A stretch of 64,000 nucleotides of DNA from Streptomyces sp. ALI-76-A (GTDB lineage Bacteria; Actinomycetota; Actinomycetes; Streptomycetales; Streptomycetaceae): contig NZ_JASVWB010000002.1 of the NCBI RefSeq assembly GCF_030287445.1, forward strand, positions 2,418,001 to 2,482,000, written 5' to 3'. Both the position numbers and the translations under genes were made by a program. Below, piece after piece: positions 36,400 to 45,024 of the stretch; position 1 is the stretch's first letter; each line of letters begins with the position of its first letter. Under the pieces are notes generated by a model, which was given only the letters and a program-made list of their open reading frames with translations, ran no database searches and was not told the DNA's origin.

Positions 36400-36969
36400 G
36401 TGGGCACAGTCGTCGACGACGCCGCCTCCGTGGAGTTCCACGCCTTCTTCGAGCGCCACTACGCCGAACTGTCCCGCCTGGCCCATCTGCTGACCGGTGA
36501 GGCGGACGCCGCCGACGACCTGGCCGCGGACGCGCTGCTGGCGCTGTGGCACCGGTGGGACCGGGTCCGCGCGGCCGACCACCCGGCGGCGTACGCGCGC
36601 GGAGTGGTCGCGAACCTGGCCCGCACCCGGATCCGCAGCGCGGTCCGCGAGCGGCGGCGGGTCGCGCTGTTCTGGTCCCAGCGCGAGGAGAGAACAGAGA
36701 ACCCGGACGTGGCCGGTGTGATCGACGTGCAGGAGGCGTTGCGTAGACTCCCGTTCCGCAAACGCGCCTGTGTGGTGCTGCGGCACGCCTTCGACCTCTC
36801 GGAGAAGGACACCGCGCTCGCCCTCGGCGTCTCGGTCGGTACGGTGAAGAGCCAGACCTCCAAGGGAATGGCCGAATTACAACGGCTGCTGGGCACACAG
36901 GCGGCTGCTCCGCAGAAGGTGCACGCGGCGATGGCGCGTACCGGTGACGCCGGAGGAAGGGACCGATGA
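36400..36969 (+). CDS. SigE-family ECF-type sigma factor with a TTA codon
   Basis: This 189-residue sigma factor has region 2 in LSRLAHLLTGEADAADDLAA and region 4 in LSEKDTALALGVSVGTVKSQ. It matches the actinobacterial SigE family of short sigma-70 proteins. Leu160 is encoded by TTA (36877-36879), the rare codon read by the bldA tRNA in Streptomyces, so its translation may be developmentally gated. The GTG start follows GAGGAGAGG. Its stop overlaps the next gene (ATGA), whose product is probably its membrane-bound partner. Confidence 0.87.
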   Translation: MGTVVDDAASVEFHAFFERHYAELSRLAHLLTGEADAADDLAADALLALWHRWDRVRAADHPAAYARGVVANLARTRIRSAVRERRRVALFWSQREERTENPDVAGVIDVQEALRRLPFRKRACVVLRHAFDLSEKDTALALGVSVGTVKSQTSKGMAELQRLLGTQAAAPQKVHAAMARTGDAGGRDR

Positions 36970-37820
36970 CCATGCGGCGGGACGTGCACGACGAGCTGCG
37001 CGCCCGGCTGCACGAGGCGGCCGGGGCCCACGAGCCCGACCGCGCGCGCATCCTGGCCCGGATCGAGCGCGGCATGAGCGAGCGGACCCACTCCGACCAC
37101 CGGGCGACCCGTCCGCCGGTGTTCGGCTGGGTGCGGGTGGTCACCGCCACGGCCGCGGTCGCGGGCGTGCTCGGGGTGGGCGGCTACGCCGTCGCCTCCG
37201 CGGTGAAGGACGACACGCCTCCGCAGCGGACGGTGGCGGTCACGGCGACCCCCACCCCCTCCCCCACCCCCGCCGCCACCAGCCGGGCGCCCGCCCCGCC
37301 GGTGGATCCGCCGCCGAGCAGTCCGCGAGAGCCTCGCGAGTCGAGCGAGTCGCCCGTGCGGACGCCGAGCGCGTCGGCCACCGCCGAGGCGCCCGCCGCC
37401 TCCGGCACCGAGGACGGCCCGCTGTGGTCGGACGGCTCGGTGGACCCGCACAGCAACGAGTTCTGGGCGCAGAGCAACGTGACCGTGAAGACGGGCGAGA
37501 AACTCACCGCGCTCACCGTGCGGTTGCAGGTCCGGCAGACCGGCGGGGTCACCTCGGCCGGCGCCTGGCGGTCCGCGCCCGAGGACGACTTCACGGCGAC
37601 GGTCACCGAGCAGGACGGCTTCCTCGTCTACACCTGGGTGCTCAAGCCGGGCCGTTCGGTGTGGCCGGGCCAGTGGGTGTTCGCGGGCCAGTTCGACCAC
37701 GACCGCGGCGGCCGCGACGCGAAGGACGACCGCTACACGGTCACCGCCACCGCGGCCGGCCGGCCGCTCGCCGTGGAGGGCGACTTCGCCGCTCGTGGCG
37801 ACGCCGAGGACGACTCGTAA
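36966..37820 (+). CDS. Membrane-anchored protein coupled to the sigma factor
   Basis: This 284-residue protein has a short cytoplasmic N terminus (about 60 residues), one membrane segment (VVTATAAVAGVLGVGGYAVA) and a Pro/Thr/Ser-rich extracytoplasmic stalk. A folded C-terminal domain contains SDGSVDPHSNEFWAQSNVTV and VLKPGRSVWPGQWVFAGQFD. Overlap with the sigma factor gene suggests a regulatory partner, perhaps a non-classical anti-sigma factor. No zinc-binding anti-sigma motif (HxxxCxxC) is present. Function is inferred from context only. Confidence 0.7.
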   Translation: MTMRRDVHDELRARLHEAAGAHEPDRARILARIERGMSERTHSDHRATRPPVFGWVRVVTATAAVAGVLGVGGYAVASAVKDDTPPQRTVAVTATPTPSPTPAATSRAPAPPVDPPPSSPREPRESSESPVRTPSASATAEAPAASGTEDGPLWSDGSVDPHSNEFWAQSNVTVKTGEKLTALTVRLQVRQTGGVTSAGAWRSAPEDDFTATVTEQDGFLVYTWVLKPGRSVWPGQWVFAGQFDHDRGGRDAKDDRYTVTATAAGRPLAVEGDFAARGDAEDDS

Positions 37821-37902
37821 AAAACTTCCGAAGACGCGGCAACCCTTTCTCCACGTGTGGCGACCAGGAAGCGCAAGGTCCTCTCGCACGCAAGGAACAG
37901 GC

Positions 37903-38733
37903 ATGACTGCACGAGCTGAACAGCGCGTCCGCCACCGTCGCCGGGTCACCGCACGGCGAGCGGTGATCGCCGGAGCCGCCGCTTTCGGCATCACCGGAGC
38001 GGCGGTCCTCACCACGACGCTGCTGTCCTCCGCGGGCGCCGCCTCCACCTGGCCGGCCGCCAAGGGCACCAAGTCCGTGTCGTCCACGATCAAGGTGTCC
38101 GGCACCTACGACGGCAAGCTCACGAGGTTCCAGGGCGCCGGCGCCCTGGGCGGCAGCGGCCAGGAGGAGGGCCAGGACCCGGTCTTCGAGCTGGCCGACG
38201 GGGCGGTCCTGAAGAACGTGATCATCGGCACCCCGGCTGCGGACGGCGTCCACTGCAAGGGCAGCTGCACCCTGGAGAACGTGTGGTGGCTGGACGTCGG
38301 CGAGGACGCGGCCAGCTTCAAGGGCACGTCGTCGTCGGCCGTGTACCGGGTCGTCGGCGGCGGCGCGAAGAACGGCGCCGACAAGGTGCTCCAGTTCAAC
38401 GGCGCCGGCAAGCTGACCGTGACCGGCTTCCAGGTGCACAACTCGGGCAAGCTGGTCCGCACCTGCGGCAACTGCAAGAAGCAGTACAAGCGCACGGTCG
38501 TGCTGAGCGACATCGACGTGACCGCGCCGCTGAAGGCGATCGTCGGCGTCAACGCCAACTACGGGGACACGGCCACGCTGTCGCGGATCCGGATCCACGG
38601 CGACCCCGAGAAGAAGACCAAGACGTGTGTCCGCTTCCAGGGCAACAACACCGGCAAGGAGCCCAAGGAACTCGGCACCGGCCCCGACGGCACGACCTGC
38701 AAGTTCAAGAGCTCGGACATCACGTACGGCTGA
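37903..38733 (+). CDS. Pectate lyase, family PL3
   Basis: This secreted lyase cleaves de-esterified polygalacturonan by beta-elimination. It has 276 residues with a Tat-like signal (RRRVTARRAVIAGAAAFGIT). The PL3 core is easily recognised: DGVHCKGSCTLENVWWLDVG and EDAASFKG, GGGAKNGADKVLQFNGAG, and RTCGNCKKQYKRTVVLSDID. ATG 37903 is preceded by AAGGAAC. It lies at the edge of the pectin locus, on the other strand from most of it, right after the sigma factor pair. Confidence 0.93.
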   Translation: MTARAEQRVRHRRRVTARRAVIAGAAAFGITGAAVLTTTLLSSAGAASTWPAAKGTKSVSSTIKVSGTYDGKLTRFQGAGALGGSGQEEGQDPVFELADGAVLKNVIIGTPAADGVHCKGSCTLENVWWLDVGEDAASFKGTSSSAVYRVVGGGAKNGADKVLQFNGAGKLTVTGFQVHNSGKLVRTCGNCKKQYKRTVVLSDIDVTAPLKAIVGVNANYGDTATLSRIRIHGDPEKKTKTCVRFQGNNTGKEPKELGTGPDGTTCKFKSSDITYG

Positions 38734-38812
38734 CCCCCGGACGCCGGCCGGTCGAAAGCCCCCCTTTGGACCGGCCGGAAGCACTGGCCGAACCCCCTTC
38801 GGCCGGTCACCA

Positions 38813-38848
38813 GAACGCCCCCGCCGGTGACGACCGGCGGGGGCGTTC
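38813..38848 (+). terminator. Terminator after the PL3 gene
   Basis: A perfect 15-bp stem, GAACGCCCCCGCCGG and CCGGCGGGGGCGTTC, has loop TGACGA. It lies 80 bp beyond the PL3 stop. A weaker palindrome (GACCGGCCG/CGGCCGGTC) precedes it. Confidence 0.8.
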
Positions 38849-38906
38849 ACCTGCGTGAGGCGGGCTTGAGACAGGCGGGAGGCAGACCGGAATCGTCCGT
38901 CGGGCC

Positions 38907-39013
38907 CTAGTGCCGTGGCAGGCAACGTTCGCCCCGTCGCGACGCCCGGCACGCCCTCTCGCCGCACCGGACGCCGCTCCTTGACGGGCAAACGTTGCCT
39001 GCCGCGGCACTAG
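38907..39013. mobile_element. 107-bp MITE-like inverted-repeat element
   Basis: The left end (38907-38938) and right end (38983-39013) are near-perfect inverted repeats of 31-32 bp, differing by two substitutions and one extra base. Each arm starts CTAGTGCCG and includes GGCAGGCAACGTT. A 44-bp centre carries no gene. CTAG at both tips suits insertion into CTAG with duplication of TA, as in IS630/Tc1-type elements. The right-hand CTAG supplies the TAG stop of the adjacent PL9-like gene. Confidence 0.6.
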
Positions 39014-40164
39014 GTCATCGTCGTGCCGATGGCCGTCGACCCGGTCGTGAGGAACGTGGTGGCCGGCAACGCGCCGTCCCGCCTGCGGGGTCCGGACGCG
39101 CTGGTGGCGTCCGTCGACCTGAACGCCGGCGCGCGCACCCCGCCGTCCCAGTTGTTGGCCGCGGAGACGGTGGACGAACCCAGCCTGGACAGGCCCCCCT
39201 TGTTGCCCACCGAGAGGTTCCGCGCGAGCCGCGCCTTGCCCGTGGCGAAGGAGAACCCCGCGCCCGTGTTGGCGTACGCGGTGTTGCGGTTCAGCACGAT
39301 CGCCCCCGGGTTGGAGTTCTCGGTGAACCCGTGCCGCGTGTTGGCCCACGCCGCGTTGTGGTTGACGACGTGGGGGACGGTGACCCCGCCCCCGCCCAGC
39401 TTGAACCCGTTCCCGTTGCCGTCGAACGCGGGGTCGCCCCAGCGGTTCTCGCCGTTGCCGAAGGCCCAGGTGTGCTCGACGGTGACCGGCGAGGAGAACT
39501 GCCACAGGTCGAGACCGTCGTCGGAGTTGCCGTACAGCCGCGCGCCGGTGATCCGGTTGCCCGTGCCGGAGCCGAACTTCACGGCGATCCCGTCGGCGTT
39601 CCGCCCGTGCCCGGCCGGGTCGTAGTTGCCGTGACTGTCCAGGTTCCGCACGAGGTTGCCGACCGTGCCGTCACCGCGCAGCGTGAAACCGGAGTCGCCG
39701 TTGTCCGCGGTGACCAGGTTCTCGAAGACCCCGCCCACCGAGGACGTGACGACCAGGCCCTGGGCCGGGGAGTTCTGGAAGGTGAGGTCCCGCACGGTCC
39801 AGTGGTCGCCGTGGATCGCGGCCAGCCAGGAGCCGTCGGGCAGCCGGGAGCCGTCGATCCGCACCTTCTCGGTGCCGTACGCGCGCAGCGTGATCCGTGC
39901 CGAACGGGTGCCGTTCGCCGTGGACTCGAGAGTCGCCGCCGGCGTGTACGTGCCGCCGCGCACCTGGATGACGGTGCCGGCGACCGCGTTCCTCACCGCC
40001 GACTCCAGCTGCGCGGTGCTGGACACGGTGACCGTCGTCGAGGCGGCCTCGGCTCCCCCTTCGGTGAGGCCGAGGTACACACCGCCCGCGCCCGCGGCGA
40101 CGGCCACCGCCGCGGCGATCGAGAAGGTCCGTGTCCTGCGGTGGCGGCCGGTGCTGTGACGCAC
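39010..40164 (-). CDS. PL9-like parallel beta-helix pectate lyase
   Basis: This secreted protein has 384 residues. Its signal peptide includes SIAAAVAVAAGAGGVYLGL. The helix repeats hold the PL9-type core NADGIAVKFGSGTGNRITGA, NSDDGLDLWQFSSPVTVEHT, GNGNGFKLGGGG and RHGFTENSNPGA. These patterns suit PL9 pectate lyases, where Asp residues bind calcium and a lysine (KLGG) acts as base. It is paralogous to the protein at 42708-43820. Its TAG stop is formed by the end of the MITE-like element. Confidence 0.82.
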   Translation of the reverse strand: MRHSTGRHRRTRTFSIAAAVAVAAGAGGVYLGLTEGGAEAASTTVTVSSTAQLESAVRNAVAGTVIQVRGGTYTPAATLESTANGTRSARITLRAYGTEKVRIDGSRLPDGSWLAAIHGDHWTVRDLTFQNSPAQGLVVTSSVGGVFENLVTADNGDSGFTLRGDGTVGNLVRNLDSHGNYDPAGHGRNADGIAVKFGSGTGNRITGARLYGNSDDGLDLWQFSSPVTVEHTWAFGNGENRWGDPAFDGNGNGFKLGGGGVTVPHVVNHNAAWANTRHGFTENSNPGAIVLNRNTAYANTGAGFSFATGKARLARNLSVGNKGGLSRLGSSTVSAANNWDGGVRAPAFRSTDATSASGPRRRDGALPATTFLTTGSTAIGTTMT

Positions 40165-40270
40165 GGGGCGTTCCTTTCCTGGGGGACGGTGACGAAACGG
40201 GCCGGAGGGGCCGCCCCGGCCCGTTTCTGGGACTGGGTCGCCGCGAGGGCCGGAAAGGTTGCCGCCGCCC

Positions 40271-40293
40271 GCGAAAGCAGTCGAAACTTTCGC
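40271..40293. promoter_or_regulatory. CGAAA-N-TTTCG palindrome in a divergent promoter region
   Basis: CGAAACTTTCG (40282-40292) is a perfect palindrome nested in a larger GCGAAAG-N9-CTTTCGC repeat (40271-40293). Palindromes of the GAAAnTTTC type are established cis-elements of actinobacterial xylanase and related polysaccharidase genes. It lies 105 bp before the GH43 start and 107 bp before the PL9-like start, so it could control both. Confidence 0.6.
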
Positions 40294-40397
40294 TCGCGAC
40301 GGCCCCGTCCGTACCGATTGACGCGCTGTTTCCCTCCCCTGACACTCCGAGAGCGCAGCGAGTCAACAGAAACCCCCACAGTCCCACAGGATGTGTC

Positions 40398-42626
40398 ATG
40401 CGACCCCCCAGACGCCGCACCGCCCGCACACTCCCGGCCCCCGTGCAGGCCGTCCTCCTCGCCCTCCTCTGCTCCCTCCTCGCGACACCCCCGAGCACCG
40501 CCCAGTCAGGAGTCCCCTCCGTGCAGCAGCCCAGGTACGCCGGGTATCTCTTCGCCTACTTCACCGGCGAGGGAACCGCCGACGGCGAACAGATCCGCTA
40601 CGCCCTCAGCCGCGGCAACGACCCGCTGCACTGGCGCGAACTGAACGCGGGCAAGCCGGTGCTGACGTCCACCATCGGGGAGAAGGGGCTGCGGGACCCG
40701 TTCGTGATCCGCTCCCCCGAGGGCGACAGGTTCTACCTGATCGCCACCGACCTGCGCATGTACCGCAACAGCAGCGGCAGCTGGGACGAGGTGCAGCGGC
40801 ACGGCAGCAAGTCGGTGATGGTGTGGGAGTCCACCGACCTGGTCCACTGGACCGACCAGCGGCTGGTGAGGGTCTCCCCGGACAGCGCGGGCAACACCTG
40901 GGCACCGGAGGCCTACTGGGACGACTCCCTGGGCGCGTACGTCGTCTTCTGGGCGTCGAAGCTGTACGCCGACGACGACCCCGGCCACACCGGATCGACG
41001 TACAACAAGATGCTGTACGCGACCACGAAGGACTTCCGCACCTTCAGTGAGCCGAAGGTCTGGCACGACCCGGGTCACTCGGTCATCGACTCGACCGTGG
41101 TGAAGCACAAGGGCACCTACTACCGCTACACCAAGGACGAACGCGACCCGTCCTCCAGCACCCCCTGCTCGAAGTTCATCACCGGGGAGAAGTCGACGAG
41201 CCTGACCGACACCTCGTACGACCTCGTCTCCGACTGCGTCGGCAGGGGCGCGATCGACCGCGGCGAGGGGCCGACGGTCTTCAAGTCCAACACCGGGAAC
41301 AAGTGGTACCTGTTCATCGACGAGTACGGCGGTCGCGGCTACGTCCCCTTCGAGACCACCGACCTCGACTCGGGGAAGTGGACGATGTCCACGGACTACC
41401 AGCTGCCCGCCAGCCCGCGCCACGGCACGGTGCTGCCGGTGACCCAGCGGGAGTACGACCGGCTGCTGGCCGCCTACCCGGCCACTCCCACGTCCGTCAT
41501 GGACGCGACGGCCGAGGGGCAGAAGGGGTACGCGGTCGTCACCGAGACGGCGTCGAAGGTCGTGCTGCCGATGGAGCCCGGCGCGGAGCCGCGCGGCCTC
41601 GCTCCGAAGCTGTGGGTGGGCGAGGGGTCCACGCTGAGCCCGAGGTCCGGTACCCGCCGGGACTTCCGCACGCCGCAGCGGTACACCGTGACAGCCGCCG
41701 ACGGCACGACCCGCACCTGGACGGTCGAGGCGGTCCGCACCCGCAGCCCGATCCTCCCCGGCCTCACCGCCGACCCGGACGTGCACCATCTGAACGGCGA
41801 GTACTGGATCTATCCGACGACCGACGGCCACCGGGGCTGGAGCGGGACCAGCTTCCGGGCCTACTCGTCGAAGGACCTGGTCCACTGGAAGGACCACGGG
41901 CAGATCCTGGACCTCGGCCCGGACGTGACGTGGGCGGACACCTACGCCTGGGCGCCGGCGATCGCCGAGCGCGACGGCAGGTACTACTTCTACTTCTGCG
42001 CCGAGCAGCAGATCGGTGTGGCGGTGGCGGACTCCCCGGCCGGCCCGTTCCGGGACGCACTCGGCAAACCCCTGGTGGCGAAGGGCCAGTTCAGCGGCCA
42101 GATGATCGACCCGGCCGTCTTCACGGACGACGACGGCAGGTCGTACCTCTACTGGGGCAACGGGCACGGGTACGTGGCGCCGCTCGACGACGACATGGTG
42201 TCCTTCGACGCCTCGCGGGTGCGGGACATCACCCCGGACGACTTCCGCGAGGGGTCCTTCGTGATCAAGCGGAACGGCACGTACTACTTCATGTGGTCCG
42301 AGGACGACACCCGCAGCGAGAACTACCACGTCGCCTACGCGACCGGCCCGTCCCCGCTGGGCCCGTGGACCAAGAAGGGGACGATCCTGTCCAAGCGTCC
42401 CGAGTACGGCATCCTCGGCACCGGCCACCACTCGGTGGTGAACGCGCCCGGCACCGACGACTGGTACGTCGTCTACCACCGGTTCGCCCTGAACGGCCCC
42501 GGCCGGCCGGGCGGGGACGGCACGCACCGCGAGACCACCGTCGACCGCCTGGAGTTCGCGGCCGACGGCTCGATCGAGCCGGTGGTGCCGACGCTGGAGT
42601 CGGTCGCACCGGTGCGGTCCCGCTGA
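40398..42626 (+). CDS. Secreted protein with two GH43 domains
   Basis: This 742-residue exported glycosidase is probably an arabinanase or arabinofuranosidase. The signal peptide includes VLLALLCSLLATPPSTAQ. Domain 1 (about 45-350) is a five-bladed GH43-like propeller with LRDPFVIRSPEGDRFYLIAT and NTWAPEAYWDD. A beta-sandwich linker of DUF5018 type (TLSPRSGTRRDFRTPQRYTV) spans about 375-450. Domain 2 (about 455-735) has LTADPDVHHLNGEYWIYPTT, WAPAIAERDGRYYFYF, and MIDPAVFTDDDGRSYLYWGN. Both domains show the GH43 Asp positions, but domain 1 is more divergent. ATG 40398 is chosen for its signal peptide. Confidence 0.88.
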   Translation: MRPPRRRTARTLPAPVQAVLLALLCSLLATPPSTAQSGVPSVQQPRYAGYLFAYFTGEGTADGEQIRYALSRGNDPLHWRELNAGKPVLTSTIGEKGLRDPFVIRSPEGDRFYLIATDLRMYRNSSGSWDEVQRHGSKSVMVWESTDLVHWTDQRLVRVSPDSAGNTWAPEAYWDDSLGAYVVFWASKLYADDDPGHTGSTYNKMLYATTKDFRTFSEPKVWHDPGHSVIDSTVVKHKGTYYRYTKDERDPSSSTPCSKFITGEKSTSLTDTSYDLVSDCVGRGAIDRGEGPTVFKSNTGNKWYLFIDEYGGRGYVPFETTDLDSGKWTMSTDYQLPASPRHGTVLPVTQREYDRLLAAYPATPTSVMDATAEGQKGYAVVTETASKVVLPMEPGAEPRGLAPKLWVGEGSTLSPRSGTRRDFRTPQRYTVTAADGTTRTWTVEAVRTRSPILPGLTADPDVHHLNGEYWIYPTTDGHRGWSGTSFRAYSSKDLVHWKDHGQILDLGPDVTWADTYAWAPAIAERDGRYYFYFCAEQQIGVAVADSPAGPFRDALGKPLVAKGQFSGQMIDPAVFTDDDGRSYLYWGNGHGYVAPLDDDMVSFDASRVRDITPDDFREGSFVIKRNGTYYFMWSEDDTRSENYHVAYATGPSPLGPWTKKGTILSKRPEYGILGTGHHSVVNAPGTDDWYVVYHRFALNGPGRPGGDGTHRETTVDRLEFAADGSIEPVVPTLESVAPVRSR

Positions 42627-42707
42627 CGAAGCGGGTCGTGGTGCCCGCTCCCGGGTGCCGGCTCCCGACCGCGCGGCGGTGCGGTCCCGGTACCCGGGGG
42701 TGGGGGC

Positions 42708-43820
42708 TCAGTTCATCGTCGCGCCGATGGTCGTGCTGCCCGTGGTCAGGAACGTGGTCGCGGGCAGGGCGCCGCTCGCACCGCGGGCGTTGTACGTGCT
42801 GCTCGCGTCCGTCGACCTGAAGGCGGGCGTGCTCACGCCGCTGTCCCAGTTGTTGCCCGACGACACCACCGAGGAACTCCGGCTCGCCGTGCCGCCGCCG
42901 TTGCCGACGGCCAGGTTCTTGCCCAGGCGGGCCGTACCGGTGGCGAAGTAGTACCCCCACTTCGCGTTGGCGTAGGCGGTGGTGCGGTTGAGGGAGATCG
43001 CGCCCTTGTTGGAGTTCTCGGTGAAGCCGTTGCCCGCGTTGTCCCAGGCGGCCGAGTTGTTGATGACATGGGCGACGACCTCGCCGTCGCCACCCAGCTT
43101 GTAGCCGTTGCCGTCGCCCGCGAACGCCGAGTCCCCCCAGCGGTTCTTGCCGTTGCCCATGGCCCAGGTGTGCTCGACGGTGACCGGCGAGGAGAAGGAC
43201 CAGAAGTCCAGGCCGTCGTCGGAGTTGTTGTGAAGCCGGGCGCCGGTGATCAGGTTGCCGGTGCCGGAGCCGAACTTCACGGCGATCCCGTCGGCGTTCT
43301 CACCGTGCGTGGCGGCGTCGTAGTGGCCGTAACTGTCGATGTTCCTCACGGTGTTGCCGACCGTGCCCGCTCCGGTGAGCGTGAAGCCGGAGTCGCCGCC
43401 GTTGACGGTCCTGATGTTGTTCCAGGTGGTGCCGGTGCAGGACTGGCAGACGACCGCGCTGTCCGGGGAGTTCTGGAAGGTGATGTTCGAGACGTTCCAG
43501 TAGTCGGCGGTCAGCTTGAAGATCCAGGAGCCGGAGGGCAGGGACGAACCGTCGATCCTCACCGTCTCCGAGCCGTACGCGGTCAGCGTGACGGGCGTCG
43601 AGGAGGTGCCGTCGGCCGTGGACTGGAGGACGGCGGTCGGGTAGTAGGTGCCGCCGCGGACCTGGATGACGGTACCGGGTGTGGCGTTCTTGACGGCGTT
43701 GGCCAGATCGGCCGAGGTGCTGACGACCACCGTCGCGGCCTGGGCCTGGGTGGGGAGTACGGCGAGGCCGGCGCCGAGGGTCACGGCCGCGAGGGCCGTG
43801 CGAGCGGTACGACGAGACAT
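42708..43820 (-). CDS. PL9-like pectate lyase, second paralogue
   Basis: This 370-residue secreted lyase has a signal peptide AAVTLGAGLAVLPTQAQA. The same PL9-type signatures as the paralogue at 39010 are present: NADGIAVKFGSGTGNLITGA, NSDDGLDFWSFSSPVTVEHT, GDGNGYKLGGDG and GNGFTENSNKGA. It has an extra cysteine pair (VVCQSCTG) not found in the other copy. The ATG at 43820 is chosen because upstream in-frame codons lack a signal. It is transcribed after the esterase gene, with a 43-bp gap. Confidence 0.83.
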   Translation of the reverse strand: MSRRTARTALAAVTLGAGLAVLPTQAQAATVVVSTSADLANAVKNATPGTVIQVRGGTYYPTAVLQSTADGTSSTPVTLTAYGSETVRIDGSSLPSGSWIFKLTADYWNVSNITFQNSPDSAVVCQSCTGTTWNNIRTVNGGDSGFTLTGAGTVGNTVRNIDSYGHYDAATHGENADGIAVKFGSGTGNLITGARLHNNSDDGLDFWSFSSPVTVEHTWAMGNGKNRWGDSAFAGDGNGYKLGGDGEVVAHVINNSAAWDNAGNGFTENSNKGAISLNRTTAYANAKWGYYFATGTARLGKNLAVGNGGGTASRSSSVVSSGNNWDSGVSTPAFRSTDASSTYNARGASGALPATTFLTTGSTTIGATMN

Positions 43821-43863
43821 GGAGTGCGGGTCCTTTGCGTCGTGGGGGGAGGTGGGGAAGGGG

Positions 43864-45024
43864 CTACAGGACGCGGTCCAGCCAGGTGAGGACCTCGTCC
43901 TGCATGCGGTCGACGAAGACATGGCCGAGGTCGGGCCAGGTCCTGAGGTGCAACCGCTCCTCGGCGTGGCGTGAACGCCAGACGGCGCGCAGCTTGTCGT
44001 GGGCCACCCGTACGCCGTCGCCGGGGAAGAGGGTGTCCAGGGCGCCGCTGAAGAAGAGCATCGGTCTGGGTGCGGCGATGCCCGCCACGTCGGGGAAGTC
44101 GAGGAACCGGGGCAGCCCGGGGTGCAGCATGTAGTACGACGACTGCCCGCGCAGCGTGTTGTTGCCCGGCACCATCATTTCCCTCAGCCCGGTCATCCAG
44201 CACACGCTCGCCGCGGCGGCGATGTCGTCGCTGAGGGCCGCCGTCTGCCAGGCGCGGTAGGCGCCCATGGAGAAGCCGACGGCCGCGACCCGGTGGGCGT
44301 CCACGCGGTCCAGGCCGGCCAGGAAGGCGGCGGCGCGGACGTCCTCGCGGGCCATGAGCCCGGCGAGGGAGGAGCCGAGGTTGAAGAAGTTGGAGGCCAG
44401 GGCCTGCTGCTGGTCGTAGGTGAGGGGGCCCCGGTCGCCCCAGCCGAACGCGTCCAGGCACAGGACGACGTAGCCGCGCCGGGCCAGTTCGTCGCCGACG
44501 AAGCGTCCGCTGAAGTACGTGTCCGCCCACGCCTGCGCGGAGGCGAGCCGCGTCTCGTCGTCCCAGGGGCGGACGAGTTTCTCCTTGCCGATGTCGAACC
44601 TGGCGCCGTGGTCGTGCAGCAGCAGGACGGCCGGGAACGGGCCGGGACCGTGCGGGGTGAGCAGGGCCCCTCGGACGCGTTCGTACCCGGTGAGCGACAC
44701 GGTCACCATCTGCCGTGTGTATCCGTCGCCCTGAGGGCCGGCGGTGAACTCGGGCGCGTACGGCGTCCTGTCCTGGCGTCCCACGATGAGGTGGTCCTCG
44801 ACCACGGCCCGGGCGGCGCGGCGCCACGCCCGGAAGTCGCGGATCGGTGACGTGCCCCAGGCGAGCGGGAAGTGCAGCTGGTCCTTGAGCGCCGGGTGGA
44901 AGCCGGGCAGGTTGCCGCCCACCGGAGCGGCGGCCTCGGCGGTCCCGGGGGACGCTCCGAGGAAGGCGGCCGCCGCGGCTCCCGCGACGAAGGTCCGGCG
45001 CCCCAACGACTCATGGCTGTCCAT
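43864..45024 (-). CDS. Secreted alpha/beta hydrolase (acetyl esterase-like)
   Basis: This 386-residue esterase has a Tat-type leader (LGRRTFVAGAAAAAFLG). The nucleophile elbow is AAVGFSMGAYRAW, the likely acid is in FFSGALDTLFPGDG, and the histidine in WPDLGHVFVDRM. The fold is like dienelactone hydrolase/acetyl xylan esterase relatives. In a pectin locus a role in removing acetyl or feruloyl groups from pectin is reasonable, but not shown by sequence. Its ATG overlaps the end of the PL1 gene upstream by 14 bp. Confidence 0.78.
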   Translation of the reverse strand: MDSHESLGRRTFVAGAAAAAFLGASPGTAEAAAPVGGNLPGFHPALKDQLHFPLAWGTSPIRDFRAWRRAARAVVEDHLIVGRQDRTPYAPEFTAGPQGDGYTRQMVTVSLTGYERVRGALLTPHGPGPFPAVLLLHDHGARFDIGKEKLVRPWDDETRLASAQAWADTYFSGRFVGDELARRGYVVLCLDAFGWGDRGPLTYDQQQALASNFFNLGSSLAGLMAREDVRAAAFLAGLDRVDAHRVAAVGFSMGAYRAWQTAALSDDIAAAASVCWMTGLREMMVPGNNTLRGQSSYYMLHPGLPRFLDFPDVAGIAAPRPMLFFSGALDTLFPGDGVRVAHDKLRAVWRSRHAEERLHLRTWPDLGHVFVDRMQDEVLTWLDRVL

